35,662 bases of DNA from an uncultured Lachnospiraceae bacterium (lineage in GTDB: Bacteria; Bacillota; Clostridia; Lachnospirales; Lachnospiraceae): NCBI GenBank assembly GCA_910589265.1, contig CAJUTQ010000098.1, forward strand, positions 1-35,662. The letters run 5' to 3'. The notes under the pieces are model-generated. The model saw only the letters and a program-made list of their open reading frames with translations. It did no database searches and was not told where the DNA came from. A program made the translations under genes and the position numbers. Shown in pieces: positions 1 through 9,538 of this stretch; position 1 is the first letter of the stretch; each line of letters starts with the position of its first letter.

Positions 1-147
1 AAAACAGCGTTCTATTGCGTAACAAAAAGCAGAGAACCGACCACTAATGAAAGTGATGTGTTCTCTGTTCTTGCTTGCACCCTGTTTGTCAGCGTTGATG
101 ATAAGTTAGTTTCTATACTTCCTTATCACCGTAAAGCGAAAGGATTT
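1..147. other. Left-edge segment with no assignable gene
   Basis: This stretch lies downstream of the first methyltransferase gene and is cut by the window edge. It looks richer in G+C than its neighbours. The plus frame starting at base 1 stays open through to 279, but beyond 147 it only shadows the antisense of the methyltransferase gene, and I recognise no family in it. It could be the end of a gene lying to the left or plain intergenic DNA. The only structure I see is the stem-loop listed separately. Confidence 0.3.
23..67 (-). terminator. Probable terminator of the first operon
   Basis: Read on the minus strand, an 8-bp stem (CAGAGAAC with GTTCTCTG) encloses an internal loop and a second 4-bp stem (CACT with AGTG). 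It is followed by CTTTTTG. It lies about 80 nt downstream of the methyltransferase stop codon. The internal loop makes it weaker than a textbook terminator. Confidence 0.42.
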
Positions 148-1533
148 CTAGGTATCTTTCCTTTGTATCAACACCACAGTCTCCACATGCACCGTCATCC
201 CAAACATATCCACACAGACCCACCTTTTCAACTCAAAACCCCTATCACACAAAAATCTCAAATCTCTGGCCAATGTTGAGGAATCACAGCTTACATATAC
301 TAATCTATCTGGCTTCATATGGACAATAGTTTCCAATAACTCTTTCTGGCATCCCTTTCTAGGTGGATCCACTACTATAATATCTGCCTTTTCTCCATAT
401 TTTTTATTATATTCTGGAAGAAACTCTTCTGCCTTTCCAACAAAAAACTCTGCATTATGAACGTCATTTATTATAGCATTTTTTTTTGCATCTTTTATTG
501 CTTGGGGAATGACTTCGACTCCATAAACCTTTCCTGCCTTTTTTGATAAAAACAAAGATATTGTTCCAATGCCGCAGTACAAATCCCATACATTCTCATT
601 TCCCTTTAAATCTCCATATTCTAAAACCTTTTCATAAAGTTTTTCTGTTTGTAAAGGATTCACCTGATAAAAAGAAAGGGGAGATATACGAAATGTCATT
701 CCATGAATTTTGTCTGTAATATATCCCTTCCCCCAAAGAACCTGTATTTCTTTTCCTAGTATTACATTTGTATTTTCTTCATTCCGATTAACACAAATAC
801 TAGCCATTCCTTTTATTGTGCATAGATCCTCAATCATTTTTGTTAAACAAGTAAATTGTTCCTTTCTTCCATTTAGGATAAGGCAAACCATTAGTTCTCC
901 TGTAGAGAAACCATATCTTATAAGAATATGACGAACAAGTCCCTTTTTTGTATACTCGTCATAAGGAACAATCTGATACCTCTCCATATGTTTTATTATA
1001 ATTTCTAATATTTGTTCATTTTCCTTTATTCCAAGACAACAATTTTTATTTGGTATAATTGTATGGGTTCTTCCTGCGAAAAATCCCGTAATTATTTTAC
1101 CATGTTTATCTCTTCCAACGGGAAATTGAGCCTTATTACGATAGTAATAAGGCTCATCCATTCCAATCATTTCTTCCTTGCTTTTTTCTATTTCATCATA
1201 AGAAAACTTTCCTATACGAAGCAAATGATTTTTCACTTTGTTTTCTTTAAATTTTAACTGCATTTCATAAGATAAAGCCTGTATTTGGCAGCCTCCACAT
1301 TGCCTGTGAACAGTACATCTTGGCTCTACCCTATAGGGAGATTTCTCAATAATTCTTAAAAGTTTTCCATAGGCATAGTTTTTCTTAACTTTCATTATTT
1401 TTGCCTCTATCACATCTCCCATTACTCCATCCTTAATAAAGATAGTATAACCATCTATTTTTCCAATTCCTTCCCCTTCATTTCCCATGTCTTCTATTAA
1501 AACTGTTACCACATCATTTTTTTCATAAGCCAT
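148..1533 (-). CDS. rlmD: 23S rRNA (uracil-C5)-methyltransferase, RlmD/RlmCD (TrmA) family
   Basis: 461 residues, normal for the family. An N-terminal TRAM domain (about 1-65) is followed by the 4Fe-4S cysteines C73, C79, C82 (CTVHRQCGGC) and a later Cys near 166 (NKNCC). The C-terminal Rossmann methyltransferase domain has the SAM motif DLYCGIGT, the VVDPPRKG motif and the nucleophilic Cys in YVSCDSST (about C416). The family uses SAM to make 5-methyluridine in 23S rRNA. Gram-positive members (RlmCD) may modify two sites, which sequence alone does not settle. It is probably the last gene of a minus-strand run with the YhaM gene, 22 bp away. Family call is firm; the exact target base is inferred. 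Confidence 0.93.
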   Translation of the reverse strand: MAYEKNDVVTVLIEDMGNEGEGIGKIDGYTIFIKDGVMGDVIEAKIMKVKKNYAYGKLLRIIEKSPYRVEPRCTVHRQCGGCQIQALSYEMQLKFKENKVKNHLLRIGKFSYDEIEKSKEEMIGMDEPYYYRNKAQFPVGRDKHGKIITGFFAGRTHTIIPNKNCCLGIKENEQILEIIIKHMERYQIVPYDEYTKKGLVRHILIRYGFSTGELMVCLILNGRKEQFTCLTKMIEDLCTIKGMASICVNRNEENTNVILGKEIQVLWGKGYITDKIHGMTFRISPLSFYQVNPLQTEKLYEKVLEYGDLKGNENVWDLYCGIGTISLFLSKKAGKVYGVEVIPQAIKDAKKNAIINDVHNAEFFVGKAEEFLPEYNKKYGEKADIIVVDPPRKGCQKELLETIVHMKPDRLVYVSCDSSTLARDLRFLCDRGFELKRWVCVDMFGMTVHVETVVLIQRKDT

Positions 1534-1555
1534 TTTCTATTCATGCCTTTCTATA

Positions 1556-2497
1556 TCAACTTTCCGTTCTTCTTAAATTCGTTTCAAAAAACCGATTATA
1601 TCCTATCCACTCTTTTTCCTTTGATGCGCTTAGAAGTTCTTTCATAGTTTGTATTTTTGCATCTGTATTATCTGCAAAATTTAATGCCATTGCTTCTATA
1701 ATTGCCGGCTTTTTTGGAGAACCATATTCATATTCTCCATGATGAGATAAAACACAGTGTTTAACCTCCCCTGCCAATATTGGGGGAAATCCAGGAATTT
1801 CTTTTATTTTCTCTGATATCATCTCAGAACCTATTACAATATGACCTAGAAGCTGACCCTCTTCAGTGTAATCATTTTCGGGAAATAAAGATAGCTCCCT
1901 TGTCTTCCCAATGTCATGGAATAAAGCGGAAATAAGGAGGAGATCTCTATTTAATATAGGATAAGCCTTTGTATAATACTCACATAATTTTACAACACTT
2001 AATGTATGTTCTAACAATCCTCCTACAAAACCATGGTGAACACTTTTTGCAGCAGAGCTTTGTTTAAAAGACTTAATAAATTCTTTATCTTCTTTAAAAA
2101 ATTTTTCTCCTAGTTTTTTTAAAAAGGGGTTTTTAAAACTAGCAATAAACTCTAAAATTTCTTCATACATTTCCTCTGGATCTTTTTTTGTAACAGGAAG
2201 ATAATCCCCTGGATCATACTGACCTTCCTTACATTTTCTAATTCTCTTAATGCTTACTTGCAAGGAACCTTGAAAACTATTTACATCTCCATATACTTCT
2301 ATATAATCTAATACTTTAAAATCCTCAATCCCTCCTGAATTGGGATCCCATATTTTTGCGTCAATTGTACCTGTTTTATCCTGCAAAATTACATTTTCGT
2401 ACGTTTTTCCATTTTTTGTTACTGCAGATTGTTTATACTTGCAGAGGTAAGTATCAATAATTCTGTCTCCTTCTTTTAGCTCTTCGATATATTTCAT
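1556..2497 (-). CDS. yhaM: 3'-5' exoribonuclease YhaM family (OB fold plus HD domain)
   Basis: 313 residues, the usual length. The N-terminal 95 residues form an OB-fold-like nucleic-acid-binding domain (LQDKTGTIDAKIWD). The C-terminal HD hydrolase domain has HHGFVGGLLEHT around residue 154 and the HD pair at 194-195 (ALFHDIGKT), with a further SHHGEYEYGSPK motif. YhaM in Bacillus and relatives is a metal-dependent 3'-5' exonuclease acting on RNA and single-stranded DNA. The start has a good ribosome binding site (AAAGGTGGAAAT before ATG). It lies between the HtrA-like gene and rlmD on the same strand, probably co-transcribed with at least rlmD. Confidence 0.92.
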   Translation of the reverse strand: MKYIEELKEGDRIIDTYLCKYKQSAVTKNGKTYENVILQDKTGTIDAKIWDPNSGGIEDFKVLDYIEVYGDVNSFQGSLQVSIKRIRKCKEGQYDPGDYLPVTKKDPEEMYEEILEFIASFKNPFLKKLGEKFFKEDKEFIKSFKQSSAAKSVHHGFVGGLLEHTLSVVKLCEYYTKAYPILNRDLLLISALFHDIGKTRELSLFPENDYTEEGQLLGHIVIGSEMISEKIKEIPGFPPILAGEVKHCVLSHHGEYEYGSPKKPAIIEAMALNFADNTDAKIQTMKELLSASKEKEWIGYNRFFETNLRRTES

Positions 2498-2560
2498 ATT
2501 TCCACCTTTACCTTTCTAAAAAAGAAAAATCTCAAATAATTTGGCTGAAAGATTTCTTAA

Positions 2561-3862
2561 TTATTCCAACCTGCTCAGCGTAATTTCATAATTTAATTCT
2601 GTATAACCATTTCTTCCTCTGCGCATAACTGTAATCATTGCAATATCCCCAGGCTGACGTTTTGACATGTTTGATTTGTAATCAGTAAAGGATGTAATAT
2701 TTGTCGTTCCAATTTTAATAATAACATCTCCACTTTGAATGCCTTCATTCATAGCTGGAGAATCCATCTGTACATCTGTAACATAAGCACCTTTGGGAAC
2801 TCCTTGATCTTTGTGAACTTGTTCTGGCACATCCGTACCATAAATTCCTAAATAAGCAATTCCCTGTCCATTGGACAGTTTTTCAATAATTCCTTTTAAA
2901 TCAGAAATAGAAAGTGCTGCCACTAAGGAATTATTATCTTCTCCGTTAAAATGGGAGTCAATAATTCCAAGAACTTCTCCCTGATAATTGATCAGCACTC
3001 CACTGGCGTCCTTTCCTCCATTTATGTCTGTGGAAAGCAAATGTAAATCTGTATCTGCAAGGCGAACCTGGTTATGAATAGATGTAATCATTCCATAAGC
3101 TGATGATTTAGAAATTCCTTGAAAAGTACCAATAGCTATTGTAGGTAACCCGTCCAAACTACTGGAATAAGAATTTCCAAGCTGAGCTTTTGCAAGAGCA
3201 TTCATTGTTTCCTCTCCAATTTCATCTAAGTTTACTCCAATAATAGCTAGATCTGTATTACCGTCATACCCTTTAATAATCCCTTCCACCTCTTTGCCAT
3301 TACAAAACTCTACCAATATTGTTTGAGCATTTTCTAATGCTCTCTGATTTGCTAAAATTAATAATTCTTTACCGTTATCTGCAACAATAACTCCTGTCGT
3401 CTGATTCTGAATAGGATATGTGTTTTGAAACCAGTCCACTTCTTCAGTCAACCCTGTTACAGTCGTCAAAAAGGAATCCGCTTTCTGTACTACTTGATGA
3501 AGCTTATCATATAATTTTACATAATCTTCCAATTCCAATCCAACCTTTTCCACAATAACTGGCTCTGGCTCTTGTTCCACAACAGGCTCTGGATTCTGTT
3601 CCGGCTCGTCTTCTTCCTTCTGATCTTGAGGGATTTTAACAGGCTCTAATTCTACTGGATTAAGCCATTGATCAACATGAGGTTTTAGGGCAAAAAAAGT
3701 AATGCAGGAAACTACGCCAAAGATGACTGCAAGTCCTGCAGTGAATATTATTTTAAAAAGCAGCCGTTTTTTATTAATTGGACGATCTTTTCGTATCTCT
3801 TTTAGGAATTCAAAATTTTTATTGGTTTCTTCCTTATTTTCCTCATTCCTTTGATTATCCAT
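2561..3862 (-). CDS. Membrane-anchored HtrA-like protein with PDZ domain, probably not an active protease
   Basis: 433 residues from the ATG at 3862, which has GGAG 8 nt upstream; a longer in-frame TTG start at 3892 has no such site. A cytoplasmic charged N-terminus is followed by one membrane segment (about 36-58), an acidic Pro/Glu-rich linker (68-105), a trypsin-like domain (about 145-325) and a C-terminal PDZ domain (about 335-425). Aligned by eye to HtrA/DegP, the catalytic Asp (D204 in GNTDLAI) and Ser (S287 in KDASG) are present. The His position in the usual TNNHVV motif reads ANQRAL (R174), and the oxyanion GNSGGP motif is changed. This suggests an HtrA-derived scaffold or sensor rather than a working protease. 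It is divergent from mutS2. Confidence 0.85.
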   Translation of the reverse strand: MDNQRNEENKEETNKNFEFLKEIRKDRPINKKRLLFKIIFTAGLAVIFGVVSCITFFALKPHVDQWLNPVELEPVKIPQDQKEEDEPEQNPEPVVEQEPEPVIVEKVGLELEDYVKLYDKLHQVVQKADSFLTTVTGLTEEVDWFQNTYPIQNQTTGVIVADNGKELLILANQRALENAQTILVEFCNGKEVEGIIKGYDGNTDLAIIGVNLDEIGEETMNALAKAQLGNSYSSSLDGLPTIAIGTFQGISKSSAYGMITSIHNQVRLADTDLHLLSTDINGGKDASGVLINYQGEVLGIIDSHFNGEDNNSLVAALSISDLKGIIEKLSNGQGIAYLGIYGTDVPEQVHKDQGVPKGAYVTDVQMDSPAMNEGIQSGDVIIKIGTTNITSFTDYKSNMSKRQPGDIAMITVMRRGRNGYTELNYEITLSRLE

Positions 3863-4043
3863 ACAGCCATCTCCATACAAATCTTCACACAAATAGTATA
3901 AATTTAAGTATATCCTATCTCCTATCTATTGTAAAGCTTCATGTATAAATCTTCATGTGGTAATTCTCCTTATAAAATGGTAAAATAGTTAAAGTATCCA
4001 TATAAGATTGGTTTTACAGTCTGAGAGAAAGGCATGGTATCAT

Positions 4044-6419
4044 ATGGACAAAAAAGTATTAAAAATATTAGAATATGATAAAATTATAGAACAATTAGAA
4101 CAAAAAGCTTCTTCCCAAGGAGGAAAGGAACTATGCAAAAATCTTTTGCCAATGACAGATCTATCTGAGATCCTTTTGGCTCAAACAGAGACAAAAGATG
4201 CCCTTTCCAGGCTTTTTAAATATGGGCATATTTCTTTCTCAGGAATCAAGGACATAACTCTTTCCATGAAACGTTTGGAAATAGGAGCCTCCCTTTCTAT
4301 TTTAGAACTATTGCATATTGCATCTTTGTTAGAAGCTGTCAGCAAAGTAAAAGCATATTCAAAAAAAGAGAAGGAAGAGATACTAGATGATTCTCTCGTC
4401 GAGATGTTTCATAAATTAGAACCTTTGAATTCTATATTATCTGAAATCCGCAGATGCATTTTATCAGAAGATGAAATTAGTGATAATGCAAGCAGTAATC
4501 TGCGCCAAATACGTAGAACTATGAAACATGTCAATGAAAAAATTCATTCCGATCTCTCTAAAATGGTTAACGGCTCCTTAAAAAACTATCTTCAAGATGC
4601 TGTTATTACTATGAGAAATAACCGATATTGTATTCCTGTAAAGTCAGAATATAAAAGCCAGGTTCAAGGAATGATCCATGATCAATCTTCAACTGGATCT
4701 ACACTATTTATTGAACCATCTGCCATTGTCAAACTAAACAATGACTTAAAAGAATTATCTCTAAAAGAGTCCCAAGAAATAGACGCCATTCTTGCTTCAT
4801 TAAGCAACATTACTTCTGAACATATTGTAGATATTTTAGAAAATTACCAGATTATGATAAATCTTGATTTCATTTTTGCCAAAGCCTCTCTTGCCATGGA
4901 GCAAAATGCCTCTCTTCCTATTTTTAATGAAGAAGGAAGAATAAAACTACGACAAGGAAGACATCCTCTGTTAAATAAAAAGACAGTAGTTCCTATTGAT
5001 GTGAGGCTGGGAGATGATTTTGATCTCCTTGTTATTACTGGACCAAATACAGGAGGTAAAACAGTATCCTTAAAAACAACAGGACTTCTCTCTCTCATGG
5101 GTCAAGCAGGACTTCATATTCCTGCCTTGGATCGCTCTGAGCTCTCCGTTTTCCACGATATTTTTGCAGATATTGGCGATGAGCAGAGTATTGAACAAAG
5201 TCTTAGCACCTTTTCTTCCCATATGACAAAAATTATATCCATATTAAATAATGCCAATGATCGTTCACTTTGCCTTTTTGACGAACTTGGGGCAGGTACT
5301 GACCCAACAGAAGGAGCTGCCTTAGCCATTTCTATTCTCTCTCATCTCCATAATAAGGGAATACCCACAATGGCAACTACCCATTATAGTGAACTGAAAG
5401 TCTTTGCCCTTTCTACACAAGGAGTGGAAAACGGATGTCAAGAATTTAATGTAGAAACTTTAAAACCCACTTACCGCCTTCTCATTGGAGTTCCAGGAAA
5501 AAGTAATGCCTTTGCTATATCGAAAAAATTAGGTTTGCCAGATTACATTATATCGGATGCCAAGTCTAGAATCAATGAACAGGACATTAGTTTTGAAGAT
5601 CTTCTCACAGATTTAGAAAATAACCGCATCACCTTAGAGAAAGAGAAAGAAGAAGTCAGAATTTATAAAGAGGAAATTGTAAATTTAAAAAAACAATTAG
5701 AAAAAAAACAAAAAACTTTGGAAGAAAGTAAAAAGAAAATATTATGGGAAACAAAAGAAAAATCAAGGGAACTTCTCCAAGAAGCAAAAGATTATGCTGA
5801 TGAAGTCATTCGAAATTTTCAAAAATATGAAAACTCTAGTCCATCTATGAAACAAATGGAAAAAGAAAGACAAAAAATTAGGGAAAAAATAGAAAAAAAT
5901 AATCATCCACTTATTTCCAAACAAAAGACAGACGTCCATAAGCAATTAAAGCCTTCTGATCTCCATTTAGGAGATGCTGTCAAAGTGCTATCCTTAGGCG
6001 TCAATGGAACAGTCACCTCTCTACCAGATAATAAAGGAAATCTTTACGTGCAATGCGGTATACTCCGCTCCCAAGTTTCTTTAAAAGATCTTATTCTTAT
6101 AGATGAGCCTGTTATTACTGGGCCAGGAGTTACAAAAACAACCTCAAGCCAAATGAAAATTTCCAAATCTTCTTATGTATCAACAGAAATTAACTTATTA
6201 GGCTGTACAGTTGACGAAGCTCTTTCCAGGTTAGATAAATATTTAGATGATGCATACCTTGCCCATCTTACAAATGTCCGTATTGTCCATGGTAAAGGTA
6301 CAGGAGCTTTACGAAATGCTATACATGGTTATTTAAAACGAACAAAACATGTAAAGTCTTACCGATTAGGAGAATTTGGAGAAGGAGATGCAGGAGTAAC
6401 TATTGTAGAATTTAAATAA
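4044..6419 (+). CDS. mutS2: MutS2 ATPase/endonuclease family protein
   Basis: 791 residues from the ATG at 4044 (GAGAAAGG upstream); a TTG at 4008 would add 12 residues that do not look like the family. It has a MutS2-type core and clamp, Walker A GPNTGGKT, the ABC-like FDELGAGTDPTE region, a long Lys/Glu-rich coiled coil (about 520-630) and a C-terminal Smr domain with HGKGTGALR. The usual LDLRG of the Smr domain reads INLLG here. MutS2 acts in suppressing recombination and, in Bacillus, in splitting collided ribosomes; which role holds here is not visible. The response regulator follows after a short gap. Confidence 0.96.
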   Translation: MDKKVLKILEYDKIIEQLEQKASSQGGKELCKNLLPMTDLSEILLAQTETKDALSRLFKYGHISFSGIKDITLSMKRLEIGASLSILELLHIASLLEAVSKVKAYSKKEKEEILDDSLVEMFHKLEPLNSILSEIRRCILSEDEISDNASSNLRQIRRTMKHVNEKIHSDLSKMVNGSLKNYLQDAVITMRNNRYCIPVKSEYKSQVQGMIHDQSSTGSTLFIEPSAIVKLNNDLKELSLKESQEIDAILASLSNITSEHIVDILENYQIMINLDFIFAKASLAMEQNASLPIFNEEGRIKLRQGRHPLLNKKTVVPIDVRLGDDFDLLVITGPNTGGKTVSLKTTGLLSLMGQAGLHIPALDRSELSVFHDIFADIGDEQSIEQSLSTFSSHMTKIISILNNANDRSLCLFDELGAGTDPTEGAALAISILSHLHNKGIPTMATTHYSELKVFALSTQGVENGCQEFNVETLKPTYRLLIGVPGKSNAFAISKKLGLPDYIISDAKSRINEQDISFEDLLTDLENNRITLEKEKEEVRIYKEEIVNLKKQLEKKQKTLEESKKKILWETKEKSRELLQEAKDYADEVIRNFQKYENSSPSMKQMEKERQKIREKIEKNNHPLISKQKTDVHKQLKPSDLHLGDAVKVLSLGVNGTVTSLPDNKGNLYVQCGILRSQVSLKDLILIDEPVITGPGVTKTTSSQMKISKSSYVSTEINLLGCTVDEALSRLDKYLDDAYLAHLTNVRIVHGKGTGALRNAIHGYLKRTKHVKSYRLGEFGEGDAGVTIVEFK

Positions 6420-6450
6420 AGAATACATGAATACAGAAATGAGGATAAAT

Positions 6451-7149
6451 ATGGTAAATAGACAAAAAATTTTAATTGTAGATGATGATGAAAATATTGC
6501 AGAATTAATTTCTCTCTACCTTACAAAAGAATGTTTTGAGACAAATCTTGTTCATGACGGTGAAAGCGCCCTCACTGTCTATGAATCCTTTCAGCCTAAC
6601 CTCATTATTCTAGATTTAATGCTTCCTGGAATGGATGGATACCAAGTATGTAGAGAAATACGAAAGAAATCACCGACTCCCATAATTATGCTTTCGGCAA
6701 AAGGAGAAATATTTGATAAAGTTTTGGGGTTAGAATTAGGCGCTGATGATTATATGGAAAAACCATTTGATTCTAAAGAATTAGTAGCAAGAGTAAAAGC
6801 TGTTCTAAGACGCTATCAGCCTCTTCCTTCTCCTTCTTCTCCTGAAAAATCTAAGACAGTTTCTTATCCAGACTTAGAAATCAGCCTGACAAACTATTCT
6901 GTCATATACCAAGGATCTTCTATAGAAATGCCTCCTAAGGAACTAGAACTTCTTTATTTCTTAGCCTCCTCGCCAAACCAAGTATTTACAAGGGAACAAC
7001 TATTAGATCATATTTGGGGATATGAGTATATGGGAGATACAAGAACTGTAGACGTCCACATTAAAAGACTTCGAGAAAAAATCAAAGACCATGCCTCCTG
7101 GCACCTGGCCACTGTATGGGGTATTGGATATAAGTTCGAGGTGAAATAA
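6451..7149 (+). CDS. OmpR/PhoB-type response regulator
   Basis: 232 residues from the ATG at 6451, chosen because GAGG lies 6 nt upstream; an ATG at 6427 has no clear binding site. The receiver domain has the acidic pocket DDDE (11-14), phospho-acceptor D55 (IILDLMLPG) and the conserved Lys in MEKPF. The C-terminal winged helix (about 135-230) has the typical TVDVHIKRLREKI recognition region. It overlaps the next kinase gene by 1 nt (TAATG), so the two are translationally coupled and form a cognate pair. It starts 31 nt after mutS2, so it may be read from that transcript. Target genes are unknown. Confidence 0.94.
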   Translation: MVNRQKILIVDDDENIAELISLYLTKECFETNLVHDGESALTVYESFQPNLIILDLMLPGMDGYQVCREIRKKSPTPIIMLSAKGEIFDKVLGLELGADDYMEKPFDSKELVARVKAVLRRYQPLPSPSSPEKSKTVSYPDLEISLTNYSVIYQGSSIEMPPKELELLYFLASSPNQVFTREQLLDHIWGYEYMGDTRTVDVHIKRLREKIKDHASWHLATVWGIGYKFEVK

Positions 7150-8567
7150 TGGGAAAAACCATTTATTTGAAGTTCATATTAGCTTATGTTATTTTTGGCT
7201 TGCTCAGCTTTACAACTATCGCAACACTTACTTCCTCTTTGACCCTTCGCCATCTCACAAATGCCAAGGCAGACGCTCTGTATAGAGAAGCTACCCTTGT
7301 GTCCAGAAATTATGCATCTAGCTTTTATACAAACAACATGTCTACGGAATCTGTACAAAATCAATTAAAAGCTATTGACACATATGTATCGGCTCCTATT
7401 TGGATTATTGACTCCTCAGGGGAAGTGCTGTTTAACTCTCGAAAAGATATGGATCCAGAAGCTCCACTATTTATTGAAGATTTTGATCCTGCTATTACTC
7501 GGAATTATTATATTACTGGAAATTTTTTTGGGAAATTTGACAAAGAAATGCTCAGTGTTTTTTCCCCTATAAATTCTGGATTCAATATTAAAGGTTATGT
7601 TATTATCCATACATCTATGGAGGAAATACTTACTTCCAGAGACAAAATATTAAATATTTCTTATATCACATTATTCATTATTTTTATTTTATCTCTCATT
7701 ATATTAGTTGTATTTACGGATACTGTATTTTTACCAATTAAAAAAATTACTGTAGCAACAGAAGAATTTGCAGCAGGCAATATGGAATATCCTTTAGACA
7801 TACACAAAGATGACGAAATTGGTTATTTGGCAGCCTCCTTAACATATATGGCAACGGAAATTGCTCGAACGGAAGATAACCAGAAAAAGTTTATCGCTAA
7901 CGTCTCCCATGACTTCCGATCACCTTTAACTTCTATTAAAGGCTATTTGGAAGCTATGTTAGATGGCACCATTCCCCCAGAACTCAATGAAAAATATTTA
8001 AAAATACTTCTGAATGAAACTGATAGATTAAATAAATTGACAAGCAGCCTTCTTGCCTTAAATAATTTAAATATAAAAGGCATGGTTTTAGATAAAATAG
8101 ACTTTGATATTCACTCAGTGATAAAACATACAGCGGAAACATTTGAAGGCACATGTACTGCAAAACGGATATCCATTGAATTAATTTTAACTGGAGATAC
8201 TCTCTATGTTTTTGCAGATATGGGACAAATTCAACAAGTACTCTACAATCTCCTTGATAATGCCATTAAATTCAGTCCAGATAATTCCTCTATTATTATT
8301 GAGACTACTGAAAAAAATGATAAAATATTTATATCTGTAAAGGATAGTGGAATAGGAATTCCAAAGGATGATTTAAAATTAATTTGGGATCGTTTTTATA
8401 AATCAGACTCCTCAAGGGGAAAAGACAAAAAAGGAACAGGTCTTGGTCTTTCCATAACAAAAGAAATTATTCAAGCTCATAATGAAAACATTAATGTAAT
8501 TAGTACAGAGGGGGTAGGCTCTGAATTCCTTTTCACCCTCCCTAAGTCAAAAAAGAATGGGACTTAA
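7149..8567 (+). CDS. Membrane sensor histidine kinase
   Basis: 472 residues. Membrane segments at about 8-30 and 170-192 flank an extracytoplasmic sensor region of about 140 residues that looks like a dCache/PAS-type fold (WIIDSSGEVLFNS). Next come a HAMP domain (about 193-245), a HisKA domain with phospho-acceptor H254 (NVSHDFRSPL) and a HATPase domain with the N box (LLDNAIKFS), DSGIGI and GTGLGLSI. It is translationally coupled to the response regulator gene. Its last 26 nt overlap the convergent VanZ-like gene. The signal cannot be told from sequence. Nearby VanZ and VanW proteins hint at envelope functions, but this is only proximity. Confidence 0.94.
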   Translation: MGKTIYLKFILAYVIFGLLSFTTIATLTSSLTLRHLTNAKADALYREATLVSRNYASSFYTNNMSTESVQNQLKAIDTYVSAPIWIIDSSGEVLFNSRKDMDPEAPLFIEDFDPAITRNYYITGNFFGKFDKEMLSVFSPINSGFNIKGYVIIHTSMEEILTSRDKILNISYITLFIIFILSLIILVVFTDTVFLPIKKITVATEEFAAGNMEYPLDIHKDDEIGYLAASLTYMATEIARTEDNQKKFIANVSHDFRSPLTSIKGYLEAMLDGTIPPELNEKYLKILLNETDRLNKLTSSLLALNNLNIKGMVLDKIDFDIHSVIKHTAETFEGTCTAKRISIELILTGDTLYVFADMGQIQQVLYNLLDNAIKFSPDNSSIIIETTEKNDKIFISVKDSGIGIPKDDLKLIWDRFYKSDSSRGKDKKGTGLGLSITKEIIQAHNENINVISTEGVGSEFLFTLPKSKKNGT

Positions 8568-9030
8568 TTTTTTTCTCCCAAATATAAAATATAATATATC
8601 CCCCACTGACACCAATGCTATTAAGAATAACATCGTCAATGTCACAAAAACCCAAGCAGGTAACATACTGGAATAATTCTATCATCACAATTATACAAAG
8701 GCTGATCCCAATTGTCCTTTTATACGTACAAAGTTTTGGGTAAGCCTCTGGTATAATAAATCCCATAGGAACGAACAAAAATAAATTAGCTAATATATTT
8801 GTATAGGCAAAGCTCTTACGAAATAATTTCAAATATGGCACAATGGTTGCAAATGGAATTAAATTAATATTGTCTAATCCATCTCTCTTATCTGCCATAA
8901 TAAGAGCCTGCCTGTCAATGACTTTACTTACATCCCCATAAAACTTCATTACTACCACAATAAATAAAAATAATAAATATAAATATAGCAGAATTCTAAA
9001 AATCTTTACCTTTCTCTGCTTCATAAGCAC
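8542..9030 (-). CDS. VanZ-like family membrane protein
   Basis: 162 residues with an N-terminal membrane segment (about 11-30) and three further hydrophobic segments. The signature NLIPF motif and NILANLFLFVPMGF are typical of VanZ-like proteins. The best-known member affects teicoplanin sensitivity, but most chromosomal copies have no proven role and do not indicate resistance. The start has AGGGGTG about 8 nt upstream. It overlaps the 3' end of the kinase gene tail to tail and lies 9 bp from trmL, which is upstream in the same direction. Confidence 0.85.
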   Translation of the reverse strand: MLMKQRKVKIFRILLYLYLLFLFIVVVMKFYGDVSKVIDRQALIMADKRDGLDNINLIPFATIVPYLKLFRKSFAYTNILANLFLFVPMGFIIPEAYPKLCTYKRTIGISLCIIVMIELFQYVTCLGFCDIDDVILNSIGVSGGYIIFYIWEKKIKSHSFLT

Positions 9031-9039
9031 CCCTATTTT

Positions 9040-9534
9040 TTAATCCTTCCAATGCAGTCTATGTAACTTTCCCTCAAGCTTCATATTTTTAAAATTTTGC
9101 TGCCGCAATGCCTCAAAAAGAACAATGGAAACTGAATTAGATAAATTTAAAGATCGAATGTTATCCAACATTGGAATTCTAATACATTTCTCTTCATACT
9201 CTACTAATAATTCTTCAGGTATTCCTCCACTTTCCTTTCCAAACATAATGTAAGCGTCTTTATGGTAAGATACTTCTGTATATATATACTTTGCCTTTGT
9301 CGTAGCCATATATATTTCTGCAGTATCATTCTTTTTTAAAAAATCCTGAAAGCTCATATAACGTTGTACATTTACTTCTTTCCAATAATCCATGCCTGCT
9401 CTCTTAATAGACTTCTCATCCAGGTGAAATCCAAGAGGCTCTATGAGATGAAGTTTTGTTCCTGTAGCAGCGCATGTTCTTCCAATATTTCCAGTGTTTG
9501 CTGGAATCTCTGGCTCATATAATACAATATTCAT
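9040..9534 (-). CDS. trmL: tRNA (cytidine/uridine-34-2'-O)-methyltransferase TrmL
   Basis: 164 residues, full length for this compact SPOUT family. Family motifs are the N-terminal YEPEIPANTGNIGRTCAATG, the central FGKESGGIPEELL and the C-terminal RIPM-x-RSLNLSNSVSIVLFEALRQ, which make the knotted SAM site. The enzyme methylates the ribose of the wobble base in some leucine tRNAs. AAGG lies before the ATG. It starts 5 nt after the stop of the aminotransferase gene, so the two are probably co-transcribed. Confidence 0.95.
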   Translation of the reverse strand: MNIVLYEPEIPANTGNIGRTCAATGTKLHLIEPLGFHLDEKSIKRAGMDYWKEVNVQRYMSFQDFLKKNDTAEIYMATTKAKYIYTEVSYHKDAYIMFGKESGGIPEELLVEYEEKCIRIPMLDNIRSLNLSNSVSIVLFEALRQQNFKNMKLEGKLHRLHWKD

Positions 9535-9538
9535 TATT

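Noticed and set aside
58..279. Plus-strand open frame at the left edge
   Set aside because: Most of it is antisense to the end of the rRNA methyltransferase gene and it shows no recognisable family. Only the part before 147 stays open as an unknown.
2516..2558. Terminator after the HtrA-like gene
   Set aside because: AAGAAATCT and AGATTTTTCTT pair only with a bulge and a 17-nt loop. Too weak to list, although a T-rich tail follows.
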